NCBI RefSeq assembly: GCF_022631235.3 | Contig: NZ_CP093310.2 | Coordinates: 1,178,001 to 1,242,000 of the forward strand | Length of the DNA stretch: 64,000 nucleotides | Direction of reading: 5' to 3' | Source: Psychrobacter raelei | Lineage (GTDB): Bacteria > Pseudomonadota > Gammaproteobacteria > Pseudomonadales > Moraxellaceae | In this document: one piece after another, positions 9,204 to 17,374 of the stretch | Layout of the letters: the number at the start of each line of letters is the position of its first letter | Numbering within the stretch: position 1 is the first letter of the stretch | Notes under the pieces: model-generated | Seen by the model: the letters and a program-made list of their open reading frames with translations, nothing else | Database searches by the model: none | What the model was told of the DNA's origin: nothing | Position numbers and translations under genes: made by a program

Positions 9204-9436
9204 AGGTGTCGTTGTTTGCCAATAGCAACCAAAGCGTATGAATTTAGTAAAATCAGCTTAATCTATTGCGCACGCAGGGTCAGCAGCAGAATACTGGTTT
9301 ATCAATTCAATCTATTTTTGTAACGCTATTTAATAAGGGCTAACCGAGCCTGACAGTAAAGCTTAACCAACAATAAAATACATGCTATACTATATTGCTT
9401 GATTTTGCTGAACCGACGCAACACCTCTCGGCAGCT
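9204..9436 (-). promoter_or_regulatory. Candidate S-adenosylhomocysteine riboswitch with enlarged arms
   Basis: On the minus strand P1 is CCGAG (complement of 9427-9431) pairing with CTCGG (9344-9348). P1 extends by GCT/AGC across a small internal loop. The 3' half is embedded in CAGGCTCGG, which matches the CAGGCUCG core I recall for the class. Directly after the 5' half comes AGGTGTTGC, equivalent to the GAGCGCUGC of known members. Its seven bases AGGTGTT pair with GACACCT (9204-9210), including the U-G pair at the same end as in the known GAGCGCU/GGCGCUC pseudoknot. So nearly all bases differ while pairing is kept. The sequence before the partner, CAAACAAC, also resembles the known CAAAC linker. 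About 65 bases are inserted in the P2 arm and about 133 before the pseudoknot partner, where TGCGCAATAG and CTATTGGCA can form a P4-like stem. It lies 48 bases upstream of the ahcY ATG. Confidence 0.72.
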
Positions 9437-9440
9437 GCCT

Positions 9441-9469
9441 ATTGTAATGGAAATGAGGCTCAAAGTCAT
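9441..9469 (-). promoter_or_regulatory. Promoter of ahcY leader
   Basis: On the minus strand ATGACT (complement of 9464-9469) and TACAAT (9441-9446) are separated by 17 bases. Transcription would begin about seven bases on, immediately before the P1 stem of the riboswitch, which supports a leader that starts with the aptamer. Confidence 0.5.
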
Positions 9470-9686
9470 CTGCTGTGTTAGCATTAATGATGTGCCTTGA
9501 GCGTGATTTATTTTCAATAAAGAGCATCCAATTAGGCGTCAAGATAAGTAGGTCCACTTACAAACTTTAAGTAAAAATTACAGAATCCCTATTAAAAGGT
9601 AACTTTTGGGGGATGACTTTAATTGTAAAAAAGTGTTTAATAGGCGCATATTGATACGAAAACCTCAATAGGGTGTCTCATGGACG

Positions 9687-9772
9687 AGCAACTTAAGTGA
9701 TTTATATAGAACTGTGCATTGTATTTAAATTTGCACAGATCCAATATAGATGATGGCTTAAGTTGCTTTTTA
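9687..9772 (+). other. Long segmented hairpin upstream of the CarO-like porin gene
   Basis: AGCAACTTAAG (9687-9697) pairs perfectly with CTTAAGTTGCT (9757-9767). Inside, ATTTATAT pairs with ATATAGAT (one G-U) and CTGTGCA with TGCACAG, for 26 pairs in three segments separated by small internal loops. A run of five T (from the last stem base) follows. It ends about 55 bases before the porin ATG. It may be a 5'-leader stabiliser, an attenuator, or the 3' end of a small RNA. The rest of 9470-9686 shows no gene. Confidence 0.7.
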
Positions 9773-9824
9773 GATTGTGGCCTCTTAATTTACGGTTCAT
9801 TTAAGTTTATACTTTGGAGATGTT

Positions 9825-10679
9825 ATGAAACTTTTTAAATTAACAGCAATCACTGCTGCAGTACTAGGTTCATCAGTAGCTATGGCTGCTAACACGGTTG
9901 TTGTTGACAACACTCAAGCTGGTAACGACGTCGTAGTAGTTACTGATGCGCAACCAGTTGGTTATCAGTATGACCAAAACGCTGGTGTTATCGCTAACAC
10001 GACAGGCGCTTTAGTAGGTACTGGCAAAACTTTATTCAACACTGCAGTTCATCCAGCTGCTGTAAGTGCTGAGATTGGTACTTTAGGTTACGGTGCTAAC
10101 ATCGCTTGGGGTCTAAACGAAACTACTGAACTAACTGCAGGTTGGAACGGTTACAACGACGACGGTACTAAAGACTTAGACGCTAGCGATTCTTGGATCA
10201 ACTGGGGTAAAGTATTAGGCGACGGTTGGGGTAACTTCGAAGGCGATATGAGATATGATATCGACGCTAGCAACCCATACATTGGTGTAAACTTACGTCC
10301 ATGGGCTACTAACTTCACAGTGGGTACTGGTATCTTAGTTCCTGATAATAAAATTAAAGCTTCTTTAACTCCTACTGGTGATAGCGCACGAGTTAAAATT
10401 GATGGTGAATCGTTCACCATCAATAATGGTGAAACTGTTGATGTTAAAATTGAAAACAAAAACAAACTTGCTCCATACTTAACTGTTGGCTACCGTCCAA
10501 ATATCAACCAAAACTGGGGTCTATTCGGCGAGCTAGGCGCAGCTTACATGGGTAAAATGAAAGCTGACGTTAAATCTAGTGCTGGTGATGTAGCGTTAGA
10601 AGAAGCCGCTAAGAAAGAAATCGAAGATGACAACATCTGGTACCCAATCGTTAAAGCTGGTGTAACTTACCGCTTCTAA
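9825..10679 (+). CDS. CarO-like outer membrane porin
   Basis: The 284-residue product has a signal peptide ending AVAMA|AN at about residue 22, and a beta-barrel ending in Phe (GVTYRF), as needed for outer-membrane assembly. Its blocks AEIGTLGYGANIAWGL, LRPWA, KLAPYLTVGYRP and NQNWGLFGELGAAYMG line up with what I remember of CarO, the ornithine/carbapenem-associated porin of Acinetobacter. A role in uptake of basic amino acids or small solutes is therefore inferred by family. It has TTTGGAG before the ATG. Third positions favour a narrow codon set (GGT, GCT, GTT, AAC), suggesting high expression. It stands alone, with a strong terminator after it and a long hairpin in its leader. Confidence 0.75.
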   Translation: MKLFKLTAITAAVLGSSVAMAANTVVVDNTQAGNDVVVVTDAQPVGYQYDQNAGVIANTTGALVGTGKTLFNTAVHPAAVSAEIGTLGYGANIAWGLNETTELTAGWNGYNDDGTKDLDASDSWINWGKVLGDGWGNFEGDMRYDIDASNPYIGVNLRPWATNFTVGTGILVPDNKIKASLTPTGDSARVKIDGESFTINNGETVDVKIENKNKLAPYLTVGYRPNINQNWGLFGELGAAYMGKMKADVKSSAGDVALEEAAKKEIEDDNIWYPIVKAGVTYRF

Positions 10680-10701
10680 TAATTGCTTATCTTATGGCGA
10701 T

Positions 10702-10732
10702 AAAAAAACGACCTCTCGGGGTCGTTTTTTTA
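10702..10732. terminator. Bidirectional terminator
   Basis: AAAAAACGACC and GGTCGTTTTTT form an 11-bp stem with T tracts on both strands. It serves the porin gene on the plus strand and the phosphopantetheinyl transferase gene on the minus strand. Confidence 0.9.
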
Positions 10733-10768
10733 TGCTTGTTATTTATTAAAGCCTTTAATTTATTAACG

Positions 10769-11629
10769 TTATGAGACCGAACCCATATCATATACCACCG
10801 CCCAAGCATGTCTTGGATGATATAGGTATTGTCGGCTAGACTCGATAGAGTTGTTACTGGCGTGATGAACACTTGCTAGAGACAAGGCGTTGGGCTGACG
10901 TGCCATATCTATTAAAGCTTGAGCTGGCAATAATAAGTCAACGCCTAAAGCGTGCATGAGATTTGCGGTTGTGGCACTGGCCGCCACTTGGTATTTGCCG
11001 TGAGCCTCTTTTAGCATCCATAATAGATTTAGCACTTGCTGCTGCTCAGTGATAGGTAACTGCTGCAGCCAGCTTTGCTCATCGTGTGAAAAAAATCTTT
11101 GACCAATCTTGGTGGGTATGGGGTTTTGTTCGATATCTATGCCGATAGCCCCTACAGTACTTAGTGCACAAGCCACCGTATTTTGAGAATGAGAAAAGCT
11201 TACGGTATGGCCTAAAGGCTGTATCCGATAAGGATAGCGTGACTCATCTAAGCTGAGCTTTATATTTAAGGCGGCTTGAGGAGGGATAGCACCACGGTTA
11301 TCTACGATACCTAAGTTGCAAGTAGCGGTAGTTTGCCTATCTATCTTGTTATTGACACATTCATTAGCAATAGGCAATTGGTTAAGTAGCTTATGAAACA
11401 GCTGACGCACCGCCTTTTTTTGTAGCGTATGTAAGGTGATCTTTTCAGAGGGCTTTGATAGATGGTTATAAGAGGCGCTTGAGAGTGTCGCATCAAAAAA
11501 AGAGCTGGCTATCCAGACACAGGCTTTTTTATCATCGACTGCGCAAGGCTGGCCTTGGGGATTAATGCCCCAAAATTGTGTGTCATATAAGGCTAAGTTC
11601 GGTTTGTCATAAAAGGTATTAGATGGCAT
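10769..11629 (-). CDS. 4'-phosphopantetheinyl transferase, Sfp/AcpT type
   Basis: Enzymes of this family move the phosphopantetheine arm of CoA onto a carrier-protein serine. The protein shows the metal/CoA motif AIGIDIEQNP at mid-length, then FFSHDEQSWL and the WxxKEAxxK block as WMLKEAHGKYQ. This is the typical order of the Sfp superfamily. With the ATG at 11629 it has 286 residues. An in-frame start at 11716 would lie inside the hairpin at 11696-11737, so I reject it. The chosen start has no good ribosome site. No polyketide or nonribosomal-peptide genes are nearby, so the carrier target (fatty-acid ACP or another) is open. Confidence 0.85.
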   Translation of the reverse strand: MPSNTFYDKPNLALYDTQFWGINPQGQPCAVDDKKACVWIASSFFDATLSSASYNHLSKPSEKITLHTLQKKAVRQLFHKLLNQLPIANECVNNKIDRQTTATCNLGIVDNRGAIPPQAALNIKLSLDESRYPYRIQPLGHTVSFSHSQNTVACALSTVGAIGIDIEQNPIPTKIGQRFFSHDEQSWLQQLPITEQQQVLNLLWMLKEAHGKYQVAASATTANLMHALGVDLLLPAQALIDMARQPNALSLASVHHASNNSIESSRQYLYHPRHAWAVVYDMGSVS

Positions 11630-11695
11630 TAATTTAAACTGTCTTATCTTATTTATAAAAAAGGTGAGATAGCGGATACGAAGTTCTGTAGCTGT

Positions 11696-11737
11696 CAATA
11701 AACATAAACCCAGCAAAAGCTGGGTTTATGTTTATTG
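11696..11737. terminator. Perfect 19-bp hairpin, probable pal terminator
   Basis: The stem from 11696 to 11714 pairs perfectly with 11719-11737 around an AAAA loop, with core AAACCCAGC/GCTGGGTTT. It lies 100 bases past the pal stop on the minus strand. The T content after the core is moderate (TTTATGTTTATTG) and symmetrical. A four-unit CTTA repeat sits at 11763-11778 nearby. Confidence 0.6.
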
Positions 11738-11836
11738 GCCACTGTAACGGCTAAGTGACTTGCTTACTTACTTACTTACTGGTTACCGGCTAGGCTGCTA
11801 ACTGAATAAGTGACAGTGACTAGCGGGGTTCTTAGC

Positions 11837-12349
11837 TTAGTAAGACAGCTCAGCACGGCGATTTTGGCTGTAAGAGGCTTCATCAGAACCTGCAGCCACA
11901 GGACGATCTTCGCCGTAACTGATGGTTTCAACGCGTGCATCCATAATGCCTTTTGAAGCTAAGTAGCTTCTAACGGCTTGTGCACGGCGCTCACCCAAAG
12001 CGTGGTTGTATTCGCTACTGCCGCGCTCATCGGTATGGCCTGCGACCAATACTCTGGCATCTGGATGGCTTGATAAGAAAGCGACTTGCTCATCTAAGAT
12101 ATTGGCCGCTTCTGCATCAATGTCGTAGCTGTCAAAAGCAAAGCGTACGACGCTACGCAAGTTTTGAGCATCGGCTTGGACTTGTTCCGAGTTGGTGACC
12201 AGTGGCCCAGTTTGATAAGCAGCGTTACCAGGTACAGCCATAGGCGCTACCACGAACTCTGAAGTGTTAGACTTGCTGGCACAGCCGGTGGTAACCAATA
12301 GGGCGGCAGACACTAGGCTAATGGCTGAAATTTTAAGCGTTGAATACAT
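11837..12349 (-). CDS. pal: Peptidoglycan-associated lipoprotein Pal
   Basis: The 170-residue protein has a lipoprotein signal ending LLVTTGC, lipidated at Cys23. It has an OmpA-like peptidoglycan-binding domain from about residue 67: VRFAFDSYDIDAE, then VAGHTDERGSSEYNHALGER and RRAELSY at the end. The TDxRG and NxxLGxRRA motifs that contact diaminopimelate are present. Pal normally works with TolQRAB to pull the outer membrane inward at division. Here no tol gene is adjacent, so the gene stands apart from the usual tolQRAB-pal cluster. It could also be a second Pal-like OmpA lipoprotein rather than the main Pal. The start has GAGGAAAAAAT just before ATG. Four 16-bp repeats lie upstream. Confidence 0.88.
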   Translation of the reverse strand: MYSTLKISAISLVSAALLVTTGCASKSNTSEFVVAPMAVPGNAAYQTGPLVTNSEQVQADAQNLRSVVRFAFDSYDIDAEAANILDEQVAFLSSHPDARVLVAGHTDERGSSEYNHALGERRAQAVRSYLASKGIMDARVETISYGEDRPVAAGSDEASYSQNRRAELSY

Positions 12350-12446
12350 ATTTTTTCCTCAGATTACTCAAAATGGGGCACTAAACATAGCCTGCTATGA
12401 TTTAAGGCCACTCATTGCGTTAGTTATTAAATCGTTGCACACCTAA

Positions 12447-12510
12447 TTTTTAAATACTCATGTTTTTAAATACTCATGTTTTCACATACTCATGTTTTCA
12501 CATACTCATA
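12447..12510. repeat. Four 16-bp tandem units upstream of pal
   Basis: Two copies of TTTTTAAATACTCATG are followed by TTTTCACATACTCATG and TTTTCACATACTCATA, all contiguous. They lie 98-161 bases upstream of the pal ATG. The core ACTCAT/ATGAGT is invariant. The rest of 12350-12761 is AT-rich and shows no gene. Confidence 0.9.
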
Positions 12511-12761
12511 GGTACTGGCAATGGCATCACTGCCGTTAAGTCATGATTTATGAGTGTTTGGTAGCTTGAATAAGCCTATAGTTCGTTATTGCAAATATAG
12601 CACATTTCACAGAAGATGTTATTTTATGTAAGTAGTCTTACTGTAAAGTGATATTAGACAGATTAGAATAGTGACAAAGTTTAATAAAGATAACAAGCAT
12701 TTTATAGCAGTGCGGGATGATTCGCTACGCAATTCTTCTCATTATCCGTATTAGGCCTGCT

Positions 12762-13385
12762 TTACCAGCGGTATTTGTCAAAGTTTTCTGGGTTGGCCCA
12801 GAATCTGGCATTTAGCCAATCCGGCTGGCGTTTGTAATCATACAAATTAAATTGCCAGCAGTGGCTATAACAGTCATCGGACTCAGTGATAGGCAGTAAG
12901 GTATAGCCTAAATCATTAAGGCTAAACTTATCAGTAACACCATCAGATTTATCCGGCCCACCACAGTGGCCGCTGACGGCCAAAAACAGCAAGCTTTGTT
13001 CAGCAAACAAATCTCTTAATCGAGTGGCGATGAGTTTTAGGGTATCGGTGTCTAGAGGGGTTAATGGCTGCAATGGCTGATTGTCAATTAAACTCCCCTC
13101 AATAAAACAGCCCAAATCATAGCGCTTATTAAAGTTAATTTGTATAAAGTCTTGGGGACTATGGGTGGTAATAGCCAAACCAAGCTTATCTTTAAATCCT
13201 GTCTCAAGTGCTTTAGCCACAGACTTGTTATGATCAGTGGTGCTGATTAATAAAAGCTCAAAACCAGCTGCGGTTTTGTTTGAGGCGTTATCACTATCGA
13301 CGGTCTGCTGCTCAACTAAATGGGTAATGATTTTAGCGATATGCTGGGTCAAAGCTTCGAGCTGGGAAGTTGGGGCTGACATCAT
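12762..13385 (-). CDS. Uncharacterised 207-residue protein, DUF6231-like
   Basis: I do not know a function. The protein is soluble, without a signal peptide or membrane segment. It has an alpha/beta-looking central part (FELLLISTTDH, then YDLGCFIEG and LLFLAVSG) and a distinctive aromatic C-terminus with LYDYKRQPDWLNARFWANPE and then FDKYRW. That ending reminds me of DUF6231 proteins of gammaproteobacteria, a family of unknown role; this link is from memory and needs a search. The start MMSAPTS has AAAGAG upstream. It is divergent from pepN and followed by a short gap before pal. Confidence 0.7.
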   Translation of the reverse strand: MMSAPTSQLEALTQHIAKIITHLVEQQTVDSDNASNKTAAGFELLLISTTDHNKSVAKALETGFKDKLGLAITTHSPQDFIQINFNKRYDLGCFIEGSLIDNQPLQPLTPLDTDTLKLIATRLRDLFAEQSLLFLAVSGHCGGPDKSDGVTDKFSLNDLGYTLLPITESDDCYSHCWQFNLYDYKRQPDWLNARFWANPENFDKYRW

Positions 13386-13446
13386 AAAAACTCTTTAAAA
13401 CCTTTTAAAAACTTGGGGAGGGTGGCCGCAGTCTATTACAATAAGC

Positions 13447-13476
13447 TTGAAAATATGCTGAGTGTTACAATATAAG
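13447..13476 (+). promoter_or_regulatory. Possible pepN promoter
   Basis: TTGAAA and TATAAG are spaced by 18 bases, about 125 bases upstream of the pepN start. Both hexamers match the sigma-70 consensus in four or five positions. Confidence 0.35.
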
Positions 13477-13599
13477 CCTTATGGCTATAAATGCAACGCT
13501 TAACTGTGGCTTGCTAAGTATTCAATGACCGATTACATCGCATTGAACAGTCAACAATCCCTGCCTCTTGATCATTGCAATTAAAAAAAAGAGAACCTT

Positions 13600-16191
13600 A
13601 TGAGTAGTAGTGTCAACAAGATTTATCTCAAAGACTATACCCCGCCAAGCTTCGCTGTGGATTCTGTACACTTAAATATTAAGCTGTTTGAGGATCATGC
13701 CACCGTAGACAGTGTGCTGAATATGAGTCGCCAACACCAAGGTGATTTGGTTTTATTTGGTCAAAATATGAGCTTAACGGCCATTAGTATTAATGATCAG
13801 CCATTGCAGCCATCAGAGTATCAGTTAGATGATACCCAACTGGTGATTGCCAATGCGCCGGATACCGCTGTGGTTAAGATAAGCGTTCGTCATCAACCAC
13901 AAAAAAACACCGAGCTTGAAGGCTTGTATATTGCCGGCGAGGGCGATGATGTGATGTTCGTGACTCAGTGTGAGCCTGAAGGATTTCGCAAGATTACTTA
14001 TTACCCTGACCGCCCTGATGTGCTGTCGGTATTTACCACTCGATTGGAGGCGGACAAAAAGTTCCCCACCTTACTGGCTAACGGCGACTTAATTGAGTCA
14101 GGTGAGGTGGCAGAGGACAGCTCGCGTCACTATGCCGTTTGGCATGATACCAGCAAAAAGCCAAGCTATTTATTTGCCTGTGTGTTTGCTGACTTGGCAG
14201 TATTAGAAGACCGCTATACCACCATCGAAGACCGTGAAGTCAAGCTTGAGATTTATGCCAAAGCACATGATATCGATAAATGTCATGTGGCGATGCAGGC
14301 ATTAAAAGACTCTATGCAGTGGGATGAAGAAAACTACGGCCGAGCGTATGATTTAGACCGCTATATGATTGTTGCGGTGAGCCAGTTCAATATGGGCGCG
14401 ATGGAGAATAAAGGTCTAAACATCTTTAACACCTCTTGTGTGCTGTCGAGTCCTGAGACGACCACAGATGCGCGCAGTTTTAGCGTGAAATCGATTATTG
14501 CGCATGAGTATTTCCATAACTGGACCGGCAACCGAGTCACTTGCCGAGATTGGTTCCAATTGTGTTTAAAAGAGGGCTTGACCGTCTTTCGCGATCAGTC
14601 ATTCTCAGCAGATCATCAGTCGCCAGCAGTGCAGCGTATCGATGATGTGTCTATGTTGCGTGCCCATCAGTTCAGTGAAGATGCAGGCCCACTGGCGCAT
14701 CCGCCTCGTCCGAGCAGCTTTGTTGAGATTAATAATTTTTATACATCAACTGTGTACGAAAAAGGCGCTGAAGTGGTGCGTATGTTGGCCAATACCTTAG
14801 GTGAAAAATACCGTCAGGGTACAGATACTTACTTTGAGCGTTATGATGGTCAAGCAGTGACTGTTGAGGACTGGCTATCGGCGTTAAGTGCACAAGGTAA
14901 ATCGGTTGAGCACTTTATCGACTGGTACACCCAGCCCGGCACCCCTGAGGTGAGTGGCCATCAAAATTATCAATACGATGAGCAGACCCAACTGGGCAAG
15001 CTGACCGTTAGCCTCTCGCAGAAGACTCGTCAAGTAGAGGGTTACGATGCCCCAAAAGCTTTGCCGATTCCTATCAACGCTGCGGTGTTTGATAAACGCA
15101 CGGGCGCCATCATTGAAGAGCGTCTCTTGATGCTCGATGAGGACAGCCAGCAGTTTGTGTTTGACAACCTAGCTACGGTGGATGGCGCTGAGCCTGTCTT
15201 ATCATTACTGCGTGACTTTAGTGCACCGGTACAAATGCGCTTTGAGCACAGTGACGAGGATTTGGCCTTCTTGTTGGCCCATGAAACCAATGGCTTTAAC
15301 CAGTGGCAAAGTGCTCAGGCATTGGTCAATCAGATTTTATTGAATCAAAAAGACCCTGCGATTTATCTGGAGGCGGTGAAAAAGGCCTTTTTAAGCTTGG
15401 CTCAGACTGATGCCATGCTGGCGGCAAGAATTTTGGACATTCCTGCTGAGCGTGAGCTTGCCACCGCGGTCAATACCAACTATAAGCCTGAGCAAATGAA
15501 ACAAAAATGGCAAGGCTTAAAGCAGCAATTGGCTGATATCCTGAAGGCGCAGTGGACACAGATTTATGAGCAGCTGCCTATTACGCAGTACCAAGATACG
15601 CCAGAGGCGCGTGGCCAACGGGCACTACGTAATGTGGTGCTGGATATGGCACTTACCGCAGGTATAGATGAGGCCCATGACTGGGCAAAAGCTCAGTATG
15701 ATAATGCACGCTGTATGACCGAACGCTTGGGTGCCCTAAGTGCGATGATCAATCACCAGCACCCTGATAAAGCTGAGATGTTAGCCGACTTTTATCAGCG
15801 CTTTAATCAAGAAGCCTTGGTGATGGACTTGTGGTTTAGCGTACAGGCCAGTGATGACAATGCCAGTGTGGCAGAAGTTGCCGCCTTGATTGAGCGTAAG
15901 GACTTTGACTGGGGTACGCCCAATAGAATTCGTGCTGTGGTAGGTAGCTTTGCCGCTCAGCCGACCAAGCTATGGACGCCGCAAGGGGTGCAGCTATATA
16001 TCTCTGTCGTTAGAAAGCTTGATGAGACAAACCCAGTATTGGCTTCTCGTCTATTACAAGCTTTATCGCGCTGGTACACCCTCGCTGAGCCGATGCGTGA
16101 GCAAGCCAAGCAGCAGCTACAGCAGCTTAGCAGCCAGATCAAATCTAAGAATGTCACCGAAAGTTTGCAGACCTTACTTAAGGCCGGCTAG
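13600..16191 (+). CDS. pepN: Aminopeptidase N (M1 family zinc peptidase)
   Basis: PepN removes N-terminal residues from peptides in the cytoplasm, the main step in peptide recycling. The 863-residue chain has the substrate-anchoring motif MGAMENKG near residue 266. The zinc site HEYFHNWTGNRV starts at about 302, with the third ligand Glu in KEGLTVFRD about 20 residues on. The N-terminal beta domain and the long helical C-terminal domain fit bacterial PepN (about 870 residues). The start ATGAGTAGTAGT follows AAAAGAGAACCTT. The gene stands alone and converges on the DAHP synthase gene across a shared terminator. Confidence 0.97.
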   Translation: MSSSVNKIYLKDYTPPSFAVDSVHLNIKLFEDHATVDSVLNMSRQHQGDLVLFGQNMSLTAISINDQPLQPSEYQLDDTQLVIANAPDTAVVKISVRHQPQKNTELEGLYIAGEGDDVMFVTQCEPEGFRKITYYPDRPDVLSVFTTRLEADKKFPTLLANGDLIESGEVAEDSSRHYAVWHDTSKKPSYLFACVFADLAVLEDRYTTIEDREVKLEIYAKAHDIDKCHVAMQALKDSMQWDEENYGRAYDLDRYMIVAVSQFNMGAMENKGLNIFNTSCVLSSPETTTDARSFSVKSIIAHEYFHNWTGNRVTCRDWFQLCLKEGLTVFRDQSFSADHQSPAVQRIDDVSMLRAHQFSEDAGPLAHPPRPSSFVEINNFYTSTVYEKGAEVVRMLANTLGEKYRQGTDTYFERYDGQAVTVEDWLSALSAQGKSVEHFIDWYTQPGTPEVSGHQNYQYDEQTQLGKLTVSLSQKTRQVEGYDAPKALPIPINAAVFDKRTGAIIEERLLMLDEDSQQFVFDNLATVDGAEPVLSLLRDFSAPVQMRFEHSDEDLAFLLAHETNGFNQWQSAQALVNQILLNQKDPAIYLEAVKKAFLSLAQTDAMLAARILDIPAERELATAVNTNYKPEQMKQKWQGLKQQLADILKAQWTQIYEQLPITQYQDTPEARGQRALRNVVLDMALTAGIDEAHDWAKAQYDNARCMTERLGALSAMINHQHPDKAEMLADFYQRFNQEALVMDLWFSVQASDDNASVAEVAALIERKDFDWGTPNRIRAVVGSFAAQPTKLWTPQGVQLYISVVRKLDETNPVLASRLLQALSRWYTLAEPMREQAKQQLQQLSSQIKSKNVTESLQTLLKAG

Positions 16192-16239
16192 AGCAGCATC
16201 ATACACGCTGTTATGTGTCATTTATCGTTATCTGCAAAT

Positions 16240-16272
16240 AAAAACGCCTAACATCAAGTTAGGCGTTTTTTT
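16240..16272. terminator. Bidirectional terminator between pepN and the DAHP synthase gene
   Basis: AAAACGCCTAAC and GTTAGGCGTTTT form a 12-bp stem with a 5-base loop and T tracts on both strands. Confidence 0.92.
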
Positions 16273-16288
16273 TAATCTTAGTCTGCTG

Positions 16289-17374
16289 TTAGCGTGAAGG
16301 TAGGACCTCTTTAATGGTGTTACGCAGGTTGCGTAAAGAGGCAACCGTACTGTCCCAGTCCAAGCAGCCATCAGTGATAGACTTACCGTATTCAAGCTGA
16401 CTTGGGTCGCTGGTGAGCTTTTGATTACCACCTTTTAAGTGACTTTCAATCATCAGGCCCATAATCGATTTATTACCATTTTTGATTTGCTCAGCCACGT
16501 TTTGGATAACCATGGGTTGTAAGTATGGGTCTTTACCTGAATTGGCATGGCTTGAGTCAATCATAATCTTGACCATAGCATTGCCTTTTTCAAGCTCGTT
16601 CTCAGCCTGTTCAACCGAGGACTGGTCATAGTTAGGTTTGCCATTACCGCCGCGCAGTACCACGTGCGCGTAAGGGTTACCTTTTGACTTAATGATACAT
16701 ACTTGGCCATCGCTGGATAGGCCTAAGAAGTTGTGACCAGATTTTACAGCGTTCATGGCATTGACCGCGACTGTCATACCGCCATCGGTACCGTTTTTGA
16801 AGCCCACAGGACATGATAAGCCTGAGCTCATTTCACGGTGAGTTTGACTCTCTGTGGTGCGCGCACCAATGGCCGACCAACTGATTAAGTCTTGCATATA
16901 CTGCGGGGTGTTGGGGTCTAACGCTTCTGTGGCACAAGGTAGCCCTTTTTCATTTAAGTCTAATAACAGCTTGCGTGCCATACGCAGACCTTTTTCGATA
17001 TCAAAGCTGTCATTCATGTCAGGGTCATTAATTAGGCCTTTCCAGCCCACAGTGGTGCGCGGTTTTTCAAAATAAACACGCATCACAATATAGATGCTGT
17101 CTTTTAACTCATCGGCCAGCTTCACCAGCTTATCTGCATACTCATGAGCCGCTTTGACATCATGAATAGAGCAGGGACCCACAACAACTAACAGGCGTTT
17201 GTCAGTACCATCAAGGATATTTTGGATGGTGGTACGGCCGGTAAGTACAGTGTTATAGGCGGCTTCTGATAAAGGATACTCAGCTTTAAGACTGGCGGGT
17301 GTAATTAGCGGGATAAACTGTTCAATATTCACGTCGTCAATGTCTGCTGTGTGGGTAGTCGATGTTGTGGTCAT
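16289..17374 (-). CDS. 3-deoxy-7-phosphoheptulonate synthase (DAHP synthase, class I)
   Basis: The enzyme joins phosphoenolpyruvate and erythrose 4-phosphate, the first step of aromatic amino acid synthesis. The 361 residues show VVVGPCSIHD, MRVYFEKPRTTVGWKGLIND, ARTTESQTHREM, SCPVGFKNGTDGG, HVVLRGG and MIDSSHANSGK. These are the AroF/AroG/AroH blocks carrying the metal and PEP ligands. Which aromatic amino acid inhibits it cannot be read safely, so I give no letter. The start is ATGACCACAACATC. The gene is divergent from lpxB across 407 bases. aroC lies 10 kb away in this window but is not in the same operon. Confidence 0.94.
   Translation of the reverse strand: MTTTSTTHTADIDDVNIEQFIPLITPASLKAEYPLSEAAYNTVLTGRTTIQNILDGTDKRLLVVVGPCSIHDVKAAHEYADKLVKLADELKDSIYIVMRVYFEKPRTTVGWKGLINDPDMNDSFDIEKGLRMARKLLLDLNEKGLPCATEALDPNTPQYMQDLISWSAIGARTTESQTHREMSSGLSCPVGFKNGTDGGMTVAVNAMNAVKSGHNFLGLSSDGQVCIIKSKGNPYAHVVLRGGNGKPNYDQSSVEQAENELEKGNAMVKIMIDSSHANSGKDPYLQPMVIQNVAEQIKNGNKSIMGLMIESHLKGGNQKLTSDPSQLEYGKSITDGCLDWDSTVASLRNLRNTIKEVLPSR

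Noticed and set aside
9326..9517. 63-codon minus-strand frame upstream of ahcY
   Set aside because: It overlaps the candidate riboswitch and its promoter and has no ribosome site, so the RNA structure explains the stretch better.
11763..11778. CTTA tetranucleotide repeat, a possible phase-variation tract
   Set aside because: Only four units, outside any coding frame and 58 bases past the pal stop, so no switch is implied.
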